This document shows, piece by piece, positions 56,150 to 64,000 of a DNA stretch of 64,000 bases; the stretch's first letter is position 1, and every line of letters starts with the position of its first letter. This DNA is from Ichthyophis bannanicus (taxonomy: Eukaryota > Chordata > Amphibia > Gymnophiona > Ichthyophiidae), in contig CM066034.1 in the NCBI GenBank assembly GCA_033557465.1, positions 984,599,637 through 984,663,636 of the forward strand, read 5' to 3'. The translations under genes and the position numbers were made by a program. Below the pieces are notes generated by a model. That model did not search any database and had not been told where the DNA came from. It saw only the letters and a program-made list of their open reading frames with translations.

Positions 56150-57172
56150 CTTAGCCCCTTTCAGCCTCTCAGGAGAAGTGGAAGAGATCCTGCTGGCCTC
56201 TCGTAAGACCTCTACCCAGGAGAGCTTATGCCTTCAAATGGCATAAGTTCTCGGTCCGGTTGGCGGAGCTGCAGGTGAGCATGTTCTCCTGTCCTGTGCA
56301 GCTGGTGCTGCAGTACCTTCTTCATCTCTCACAATCCGGGCTCAAATCAAACTCCATGAGAGTGCACCTCAGTGCCCTGGCAACGCATCACTATCCTTTT
56401 GAGGGCAAGCCCCTTTCAGTTCAGCCAGTGGTGACCCATTTCTTGAGAGGATTCCTGTTGTCCAAACCCCCCCGTCCGGAATGGACCTCAAGTAGTATTG
56501 GCACAGCTCACTCGCCCATCATTTGAGCCTCTAGCTACCTACTACCTGAGGTACCTCTTGTGGAAGGTTGTGTTCCTGGTAGCGCTCACCTCCGCTCGCA
56601 GGGTCAGCATGCTCCAAGCCCTAGTGGCAGCGACACCGTATACTAGATTCTATAAGAACAGGCTCATGCTACGTACACGCCACAAGTTTCTTCCGAAGGT
56701 GGTATCTCCTTTCCACCTCAGCTAGGAGATGGTGTTACCTACCTTCTTCCCAAGGCCTCACTCCAGCAGGGCAGAGACTGTCCTTCGTACCTTGAATTGT
56801 AAGAGGGCCCTGTCTTTCTACATTCAGCAGACCCAGGGCCACTGGAAAGCTTCTAAGCTTTTTGTTTCTTATGACCCCAGTCGGCTGGGGGAAGTGGTGA
56901 CCAAATGGACACTGTCCATCTGGGTGGCAGACAGCATCGCTCTAGCCTATGAACAGGCTAGGCTCACGCTGGATGGTCGGGTCATGACTCACAGCGTCAG
57001 GGCCATGGCGGCCTCTGTGGCAAACTTGCTCTCCATCCCATTGCTGGACATCTTCCGGGCTGCCACCTGGTCTTCGGTCCATATTTTCTCAGCTCATTAC
57101 TGCCTGGAAAGGGAGTCCCAATGGGACAGTGCCTTTGGCCAAGTGATGCGCCGTAATCTTTTCGGGGTTTAG
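56150..57172 (+). pseudogene. DIRS-B copy 7 tyrosine recombinase, frameshifted but with catalytic residues
   Basis: N-terminal part 'KSNSMRVHLSALATHHYP' (56347-56400). Box I 'LTSARRVSMLQALVA' keeps the Arg (56585-56630), though the usual Glu of SEL is Met. 'RTLNCKRALSFYIQQ' follows. Box II 'HSVRAMAAS' keeps HxxR (56990-57018), and 'FSAHYCLERESQ' keeps the nucleophile Tyr (57085-57120). The frame is broken near 56510 and by a TAG at 56724. Of the three recombinases readable here, only this one retains Arg, HxxR and Tyr together. Confidence 0.75.
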
Positions 57173-57566
57173 GTAACTCCTACCCTCTGACTCTTCTGTT
57201 TTCAGGCTACCGGAGCGTTGGTATCCAGCAGACACATGGGTCCTACTGTAGTCTGTATCTGCGGATTCAATTGCTGCTGCTCATGGTTCCCCCTGAGGGC
57301 GACCGTGGCCTTTTCTACCGGCTTTTGTAGCCTGTAGCTAGGGGAATCCCATATGTGAGGACTGACTTCCGGCTTGTTCCTGGAGAAAGCGTAGTTACTC
57401 ACCTGTAATAGGTGTTCTCCGAGGACAGCAGGAATCCATCCTCACAACCTTCCCTCCTCCCCTTGGAATTGCTCCTTATTACCTTTGGTTTTTACCGTCT
57501 TTAGCTGTGTCATCTGACTGAGCAAGATGGCACCCTTGGGTGGGAAGGGTATCGCCCATGTGTAGT

Positions 57567-57943
57567 ATTTATGTTTATGTTTATTTAAAACTTTATATAC
57601 CGCCCTTCACAGGGTATCAGAGCGGTTTGCAATCATAGAATCATAAAAGGCTGCAGAAAGGAAAGAGAATGCCAATTTAGAAGTTTCTAAGAGGGGGAAA
57701 GGAAAGAGAACAGAGAAGTAAAAAAAAAAAGCGACAAGACAACCAATAAAAAAGTTAATTACAATACTTGTTAAGGGGGAAGGTAGTAGGAGGTGAGGGA
57801 GTGGAAGGTTGAAAGCCATACAAAAAAGGTGAGTTTTTAAGTGGGTTTTAAAGGATTTGAAAGAAGAATCCAATCGGAGGGCAGGGGGGAGCGAGTTCCA
57901 GAGGCGGGACCCAAGAAAGTAAAAAGCGGAAGACCGTGTAGAT
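57567..57943 (-). mobile_element. L2-like LINE 3' end (left part, interrupted by hAT)
   Basis: The + strand tail 'tttatgtttatttaaaactttatataccgccc' and 'agagcggtttgcaatc'. The minus strand encodes 'FKTHLKTHLFCMAFN', the C-terminal end of the L2-type ORF2. It continues at 59778 after the hAT element. Confidence 0.75.
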
Positions 57944-58142
57944 CAGGGGTCTCAAACACGCGGCCCGCGGGCCGCATGCGGCCCGCGAGAGAAGGTTGTG
58001 CGGCCCGCGACGGAGGGAAATAAAAAAAGCCTTGCTTCTGCCGTTGCCGCCGTGGCAGCGGCAGAATCGACTGTCAATTTTTTTTTTAAAACGGGCTTCT
58101 GCTGCTCAAGCAGCAAAATCAGCTGTGCTGCGGTACCTTCCT

Positions 58143-58326
58143 CTCTGCCCGGAGATCCTTCATTGTGCTCCATCAGCGTGTGCTTTTCAAGCCGCGAAGA
58201 GAGTATTCCCCTCTCGCGAGGCTTGACAAGTGAATAGGCTTAAGCCGCGCGAGAGGGAAATACTCTCTTCGCGGCTTAAGAAGCACACGCTGATGAAGCA
58301 CAATGAGGGATCTCTGGGCAGAGAGG
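58143..58326. repeat. palindrome inside the hAT element
   Basis: Arms 58143-58224 and 58242-58326 are near-perfect reverse complements ('ctctgcccggagatcc' against 'ggatctctgggcagag'; 'cctctcgcgaggctt' against 'aagccgcgcgagagg') around a 17-bp spacer. Such a structure could fold into a long hairpin in single-stranded form. Confidence 0.8.
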
Positions 58327-58403
58327 AAGGGGCTGCGGGACAGCTGATTTTCTGCTGCAGCAGCAGCAGCAGCAGAAGAAGCCAGGTGTTTTTTTTATTT
58401 ACC

Positions 58404-59030
58404 CGGGGGGGGGGGGGGGTAGGACTGGAAATGGGCTATTGGCAGGGGGGGGTTGTAGGACTGGAAATGGGATATTGGCAGGGGGGGGGGTAGGACTGGA
58501 AATGGGCTATTGGCAGGGGGGGGGTGTAGGACTGGAAATGGGCTATTGGCAGGGGGGGGTTATGACTGGAAATGGGCTATTGGCAGGGGGGGTATGACTG
58601 GTAATGGGCTATGGTGGGGGCTAGGACTGGAAATGGGCAGGTGGGGGTTAGGAAGGACTGGAAGAGGGCTGATGGGGGGAGTTAGGACTGGTAATGAGCT
58701 ATGGAGGGGCTGACTGAAATGGGGTAATGGGGGTTAGGGCTGGAAGTGGGCTATTGGCAGGGGGGGGTTATGACTGGTAATGGGCTATGGTGGGGGCTAG
58801 GACTGGAAATGGGCAGATGGGGGTTAGGACTGGAGGTGGGCTGATTGGAAGGGGGGCTTGAACTGCAAATGGCTGATGGGGAGGGGGCTTGGAATGGAAA
58901 TGGGCTGTGAGGGGAGGGAGCTAGGATTGGAAATGGGCTGATGGGGGGCTAGGATTGGAAATGGGCTGATGGGGTGCTAGGATTGGAAATGGGCTGATGC
59001 AGGGACTAGAAGGGAGCGTATGCTGGGTGG
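58404..59030 (+). repeat. G-rich minisatellite, unit about 30-35 bp
   Basis: Repeated 'taggactggaaatgggctattggcag' followed by 6 to 10 G, becoming irregular after 58700 ('ggaaatgggctgatgggg'). G runs of this density could form quadruplexes. The open frame across it is a repeat artefact. Confidence 0.85.
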
Positions 59031-59777
59031 GGCTGGAACTAGAAGGGAGCTGATGTTGGGGGAGGATTAGAATGGGATGGAGCTGGGAAAGTGAAATGGA
59101 GAGGGGAAAAATATTTTGTCTGGGAGAGAAGACAAATCTACAATTGGCCAGGTATTGGGAGAGTAAGTGGGGATTGAGGATGGAGGGGTAAAATTTGAGT
59201 GGATGAAATAGGAATGAGGAAAGAGAAAAAGGAGAAAGATTAGTATGTTAAAGCAGATGTAGAGAGAGAATGGAAAAAAAACTAGGAGAGAAGAAAGGGC
59301 AAATGGACAGCAGACGATGGAGAGTTAGCAGAAGACATGAAGAAACCAGAAGAAAGTGGCTGGAACAATTGCAACTGAAAAAAATGCACAAAAGGTAGAA
59401 AAATATCTCTTTATTTTGAATTTATTAACTGGAATATGTCAGCTCTGGGAAATGTGCATCATTAATGTTTGCGCTTTGTTTAGTACAAGAGGAAATTAAT
59501 TTATAGTTTTATTTCTACAGTGTTGTACATTCCAAGTTTGGCTTTTGGGGTTCCCAGTTTAATTATTGTCTTCCTGTTTCTAAATCTTTTAGTCTTTCTT
59601 TATCCATGCACTCATTAAAGAGGCATGTTTACTAAAAGTTAGTGCATGGTAACATTATGCAAATATTTATGCAAATGAGGCCCCTTATGCAAATGAGGCC
59701 CCGCGTCTTATGCGGCCCCCGGGTTACTTTACAAGTCCTCATTCGGCCCTCAAAGCAATTTGAGTTTGAGACCCCTG

Positions 59778-59949
59778 GTGTAGATTCTAAGTGGGCTTGG
59801 GACGGGGAAGGAAGGAACAAGTGGTTGGAGTGAACAGAGCGGAGAGAACTGTGGGAGGTGTGAAGGTGTATCAGATCAGCAAGGTACAAAGGAACACCAG
59901 TGTGAATAGTTCTGTGGACAAAGATAAGAATGGAACCTCCTAGAGTCTG
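59778..59949 (-). mobile_element. L2-like LINE (right part, after hAT)
   Basis: It starts with the second GTGTAGAT and continues the LINE 3' region broken at 57943. It is 5'-truncated where DIRS-B sequence resumes ('ctttgaaagctggagagatgc' at about 59950). Confidence 0.65.
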
Positions 59950-60068
59950 TCTTTGAAAGCTGGAGAGATGCTTCCACTAAGGCTCCGTCGGTGCTGACGT
60001 CACCCATGTGAGGACTGATTCCTGCTGTCCCCGGAGAACACCTGTTACAGGTGAGTAACTATGCTTTA
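59950..60068 (+). mobile_element. DIRS-B copy 7: right terminal repeat end
   Basis: 'ctttgaaagctgg' through 'tcggtgctgacgtcacccat' to 'ggagaacacctgttacaggtgagtaactatgct' completes the right terminal repeat interrupted at 57567. About 20 bp of the expected DIRS sequence at the junction are missing. Confidence 0.75.
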
Positions 60069-60543
60069 TCTGCAGCTGAAGTCATCTTAGATTCAAAGCT
60101 GGGCTAAAAATTGTCATCTTTTCTTGAGCCTTATCTCTGGTGTTTATCCTGAAGGACCTGGGGCTGGAACCACAGTGTTTCCACTTTTTTGCTGCTTGAA
60201 TCTCTTTATTTTCTCTCTCCTATTCTTTTCCTTGTTTCTGTCTGTCCTCCTTTGTCCTTCTCTAGCTGTTCTCCCTCTGTTTTAGAGTGAGCTTTTTTAT
60301 TGTATATTGCCATGAAGTCTGCAGGTATGTGATCTTTGGTGAAGTGTGTAAAAGGTAAATAAATATTGTATAAAGTGTTGCACAGGAGGACTGCTGAAGG
60401 AGCTGTCAGCTGGGGCACCCCTCCCCTACCACCCACTACTCCATACTTGGTCCTCACAGTGCTCAGCACAGATAGACATTCCTCTAAAAACTCCCAACCT
60501 AGCAAACACATTCATATTCACATTCACCAAATTAAAAAAAAAA
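60069..60543. other. intron sequence, nothing assigned
   Basis: No gene or repeat end recognised. A run of A precedes the L1 target duplication. Confidence 0.4.
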
Positions 60544-60553
60544 CACAGTGCTA
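60544..60553 (+). repeat. target-site duplication of the L1 insertion (left)
   Basis: CACAGTGCTA preceded by an A run, repeated at 63628-63637 right after the element's poly-A tail. Confidence 0.85.
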
Positions 60554-60687
60554 GGGGGGCGGAGCCTGATGTCCAGCGGGTAGGACGCTTTGCGTTGAAG
60601 CTCCCGAGAGGCCTACTCAGAATCCTGACTTAATACCTATATAAATTTACTATTTCGCTCCGAGCTGACCGGGGCACCTCGGGGGGG

Positions 60688-61535
60688 ATGGCGGCCCACA
60701 AACCAGCGCGCTTGGACTTCGGGTCTCCTTCTTCTTCTCACGGAAAACGCTCCAAAACGGAGGTATCCTCCCCGCAGAAGATGGTTCCATTTCGTGAAAA
60801 CCCCGCAATGCACCTGGAGATTTTGGAGGAAATACGCGGCGTGAAGGAATTGGTGCAGTCCAATGGAGAAGCGCTTCGAGCCATGCGAGAAGACTTTGGA
60901 GTGCTCCAAGACCGACTTGAAGGTCTTTCATTACGACAGGACAATATGGCGGGGGTCCTCGACTCGCACGAGGTGCGCTTGGGCAAACTGGACGAGGCTG
61001 AGCGCCAGATACAGAATCTTCAAAAGGAGTTGGAAGATAGCAATAATCGCGCCCGTCGCAACAATGTGAGGCTCCTCGGAATGCCGGAGGGGTGGAAGCA
61101 GGAGATATAAGAGAATTCTTGCTCAAAACTCTTCCCTCCTTGCTGAAGATCACTTTTCACAGAGAACTGGAAATCGATCGAGCACACCGTGTTCCTGCCC
61201 GCATGGCGCTCAACCGCACGACCCCCCGGCCTATTATCTTTAGCCTGCTACGATATCAACAAGTGGAACAAATTTTACATGCTGCCCGAGCGAATCATCA
61301 TTTGGAATATGAAGGTCGTAAAGTCTCCTTCTTTCCTGATTTGGCAAAGCCTACCGTTGACCGTCGGAAGAAACTCCTTGCTCTTCGCCCTCGACTTCAA
61401 CAGCTACAGGCTCGCTTTGGCCTGTTGTATCCAGCGAAGCTCCGAGTGACTCTCCACAACCAGACCAGGACGTTCGAGGATCCTGATCTATTATCAACAT
61501 TTTTGGACTCCAAAGAAGCAGAACAGATGCGCTAA
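60688..61535 (+). pseudogene. L1 ORF1 protein gene with one frameshift
   Basis: ATG 60688. The N-terminal basic/serine-rich part is followed by a long coiled coil (about residues 45-110, 'ILEEIRGVKELVQSNGEALR'). The RNA-recognition motif start is 'RRNNVRLLGMPEG', typical of L1 ORF1p. A +1/-1 shift at about 61095-61110 moves to the frame 61092-61535, which contains 'EIDRAHRVPA' and the C-terminal domain ('RKVSFFPDLAKPTVDRRKK'). ORF1p forms trimers that bind L1 RNA and act as a nucleic-acid chaperone. Apart from the single shift the protein looks complete at about 280 residues. Confidence 0.85.
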
Positions 61536-62079
61536 TCCCAAATCTTGGACTCTTATCTGCCGGCTCTGTCCGCCATTTTGAAGGGCCCGATGCGGCGGTC
61601 ATAGCCCAGCACAGAAATAGCCTGGACTTTCTTTCTTTCTCTGTATGACTTTTGTCTTTGGTCTCCTATCCCTTCATGATGTGTGCCTCGGTCGGATTCG
61701 GAGCACGCACAGTCCTACAGGTTATATGTTTTTTCAATTTCGGCCTTCTCTGGGGTTTCTCCCCGCAGACACATGGTCGCCAGTAATTTTGGGGTTTTGC
61801 TTCTCCTCTACCGCACTGCGGTTTTCTTTGTTAATGTGGGGCGCTTCATTGTATTATATTAGCTTATTTTTCCTATGTCATGTGTACAGCCAGATACAGT
61901 CAGTTTGAGGGACACAGTGAAATTATGTGTGCTATTATGCTCAGAATTTTAACTTTTCTGAATGGCCTCATGTAAAATCTTATTATTCATCGTACAAGGC
62001 ATTGCTGGTCCACTCAGCAGAAAGAAAATCCTTAGCTATCTTAGCCACGAGCACGTTGAATAGGTGTTTCTTTAGGAAA

Positions 62080-63180
62080 CGCATTACACTCTGCTGAAAC
62101 ACTGAAACTCAATGCTAGGCCTCACATGGTAGCTGCCTATTCTCCCACCGTTTCCAAATGGTACGGGATAGTCATTCTGGTTAAGAAGTCTTTGCACGCT
62201 CCTGTACCTGATATTAGCGCTGACCTGGAGGGTAGATGGGCCCGTGTACACCTTGAGGTTGGAGATAGTGAATTCACGTGTATTTGCACTATGTCCAGAA
62301 TGTGGACAACCCTGCTCACTATGCAAGTCTTGCGCAGTTGGCCTCGGCCTCCGCCAATGCTCCATTAATACTTGGTGGCGATTTTACTCAAGTGTTCCCT
62401 CAATCTTTTCTTTTCAAACAAGGTGCTTGTTGGTTGGAGGCTCCGGTACCGAGCAGACCTGTGTGGCTAGATATAGTAGCGGGCCTTTGCTCACCGATTC
62501 CTCTTACCTTACTCCCTAGTATGACTCTCCCATTAGACTCCCACTATCCACCAATGTTTTTCGACACTTTAGGTGCCTTTAATACTCCTATGCAACCTTT
62601 CGACTCCCGACTCTGGTCAGTGTGGCTTCAGCATTGCATTCGGAGCACTGGAGTACTCCCGCCATCGGCACTCTCTGCATAAGGTTGATTGGAAACTTCC
62701 GATCTCTCGGTAGTTTACCGGGTGTAGCATCCAATTTTACTAAACCTTATGTAATGCTATCACTAGAGATACCTCTATAGCGCAGAAAGTGTGGGAGAGA
62801 GAATTGCATGTGACTTTAACCTCGGAGCAATGGAGCCTTATCTGGAGCAGAGGGACACGGGTTTCCGACCCGCCTCACTCACTCAGACCCTCTTCTTTCT
62901 AGCCCACCGGTGTTTTTACACTCCTCACCGTTTAGACAAATGGAACACTACTCAGGGTAATGGTTGCTGGACACGTCCTGTGGCCATTGGTTTATTACTT
63001 CATTTCATGTTATGCATGAATATCCCGCACTACAGTATAACTGGCGTCGGGTCTGGGGTCGTATTTAGTCTATATTGCACTCTCAGGAGTCCCTTTCTTG
63101 GAAGATAGTGGGACTTCGCCCAGTTGCGGGGATCCCCCCTCTCCCAAGAAATGGCTTATCTCCTTTTGAACTTTATGCTT
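62080..63180 (+). pseudogene. L1 ORF2 remnants: endonuclease start and C-terminal end
   Basis: Endonuclease-like pieces in shifted frames: 'GIVILVKKSLHAPV' (62165-62210), 'LEGRWARVHLEV' (62227-62262) and 'PLILGGDFTQVF' (62362-62400, the GGDFN-type motif). From about 62790 the sequence corresponds to the far C-terminus of ORF2 ('HRCFYTPHRLDKWN' and 'GNGCW', 62895-62975). The reverse transcriptase with its FADD box is not present between them, so this is an internal deletion, not decay alone. Confidence 0.65.
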
Positions 63181-63627
63181 GGCATTGCTGTTTCCCTCAT
63201 TAAGTAATACTGGGAAATTAGTTCCCATCTGAGCCTCAATGAATGGTGGAATCATGCCTGTCTCTACAGTAAATATGAACAAATACTTCGTCTGTGCGCT
63301 TCCTCCGTTCAGACTCCTTCTTATTGGTCTTAATGGAAGATGTTCAATGAATATGTACATTTTGCTAAATGCTCTCATCTGACTGCCTAACTTTGTATAT
63401 ATCTCTGTCTCATGATCATGCTGTATTGTGGATACTTTTTTGATCGTTTGATGTATAATCACTGTTAATTGGAAGCGCTCACATGCTGATACAAACGGGT
63501 AGAGAAGAAGCACCGGGGTGGGGGGGAATGGGTTTACTTTTTCTTACTGTATACTTGTTTTGTCTCTTTTGGTGTGTTGTTTCTTTTGTTTGTTGCAAAA
63601 TGAAAATAAAAGTTTCAAAAAAAAAAA

Positions 63628-63637
63628 CACAGTGCTA
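63628..63637 (+). repeat. target-site duplication of the L1 insertion (right)
   Basis: CACAGTGCTA, identical to 60544-60553. Confidence 0.85.
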
Positions 63638-64000
63638 ATCTCCCACTTTGATTTCCTCCTGCTACTCCCATACACACATGCACTTTATCCCACATGTGCA
63701 AAAGCATCCTCCACAGGTACTATTCCTATTCTTAAAACATACTCATTCATACTCCACATACAGACCCTTCCCCTACACACCACATTCACATTACCCAGTC
63801 CCCCAGTGGTGTTTCTCTGGTATCTGTGTTTACACACACACACACTCACACTCTCTCACACTCTTACTCTCTCACACTCTTACTCTCACTGTCTGGATGA
63901 GGGGTGGCAGAGGACTGCACATTGAAGGAGAGATTATGAGTCCTGGAGGAAATGGGAGAGAAGAGAGTGAGATTTCCAATGGTGGGGAGAAATTATGCAG
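63638..64000. other. intron sequence with a CA/CT microsatellite
   Basis: A (CA)n/(CTCTCA)n run at about 63831-63890; nothing else recognised up to the window end. Confidence 0.5.

Larger units (their letters stand above)
51343..57566 (+). mobile_element. DIRS-B copy 7, near full length (main part)
   Basis: The left end 'tctccgggaacaagcagg' is followed by 'ctcacatatgggtgacgtc'. ORF1, reverse transcriptase/RNase H, methyltransferase-like region and recombinase follow in order. The right end begins at about 57345 ('cccatatgtgaggactg'), is interrupted at 57567 by a LINE tail, and resumes at 59950-60068. A 597-bp insertion lies in the leader (51494-52090). All genes carry stops or shifts. Confidence 0.85.
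57944..59777. mobile_element. hAT-superfamily non-autonomous transposon, 1834 bp
   Basis: Ends CAGGGGTCTCAAAC (57944) and GTTTGAGACCCCTG (59764-59777) are exact inverted repeats. The 8-bp duplication GTGTAGAT flanks them (57936-57943 and 59778-59785), the hAT hallmark. Both ends then carry GC-rich 'gcggccc' sequence. There is no transposase. The interior holds an 82-bp palindrome and a G-rich minisatellite. Confidence 0.9.
60554..63627 (+). mobile_element. L1-type LINE, 5'-complete-looking but internally deleted
   Basis: It starts 'ggggggcggagcctgatg' (GC-rich 5' UTR) right after the duplicated target and ends in AATAAAAGTTTC plus A11 (63603-63627). The direct repeat (A)nCACAGTGCTA flanks it. 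It has ORF1 (60688-61535) and only the start and end of ORF2. At 3.07 kb against about 6 kb for a complete L1, roughly half is missing, chiefly the reverse transcriptase core. Confidence 0.88.

Noticed and set aside
1..64000. CRISPR arrays, bacterial operons, riboswitches or rRNA
   Set aside because: Spliced exons, poly-A retroelements and vertebrate repeats show nuclear vertebrate DNA; no such features were seen.

Overview
This is vertebrate nuclear DNA, and almost all of it is intron. Two short coding exons on the + strand (23194-23315 and 46847-46976) encode consecutive pieces of the NHL beta-propeller of NHLRC2 (NHL repeat-containing protein 2). The reading phases match across the junction. 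The intron between them is 23,531 bp, and the flanking introns run off both ends of the window (over 23 kb upstream, over 17 kb downstream). I see no other host exon. The repeat mix (many DIRS-type tyrosine-recombinase retrotransposons, L2/CR1-like LINEs with a tRNA-derived SINE sharing their 3' tail, an L1, a Penelope element, Tc1 and hAT transposons) fits a large amphibian genome. A caecilian is my best guess, from recollection of similar repeats rather than any search.

Layout. 1-4150: an old LINE tail and a broken gene of an uncharacterised transposon-like family (1839-4000). 4150-10800: a LINE in minus orientation split by DIRS-A copy 1 (4507-9430), which keeps ORF1 but has lost ORF2. 11855-14862: a SINE split by a 2.76 kb LINE. 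15085-21060: further LINE pieces, one split by a solo LTR (19365-19915). 21826-23152: a deleted DIRS-B copy ending about 40 bp before the first NHLRC2 exon.

24400-37713: SINEs, a remnant of a third DIRS lineage, then the nearly full-length DIRS-A copy 3 (26829-32115 and 37357-37713), whose right terminal repeat is interrupted by DIRS-A copy 4 (32116-37356). 37714-42460: a LINE piece, then 5'-truncated DIRS-B copy 5 with a SINE inside it, and a 5' fragment (copy 6). 44420-46002: a Tc1 element with TA flanks. 46847-46976: the second NHLRC2 exon.

48191-49786: a Penelope-like insertion made of two nearly identical 3' halves as a 0.7 kb palindrome, each arm with a GIY-YIG endonuclease piece and a hammerhead ribozyme, flanked by a 14-bp target duplication. 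51343-60068: DIRS-B copy 7, interrupted by a LINE tail that is itself interrupted by an 1834-bp hAT element. 60554-63627: an internally deleted L1 with ORF1.

The most unusual signal is in the two ORF2-less DIRS-A copies (6715-9000 and 34560-36990). Where the coding copy has RT/RNase H/recombinase sequence, they carry a dense series of small perfect hairpins, several at matching places but with different stem sequences in the two copies.
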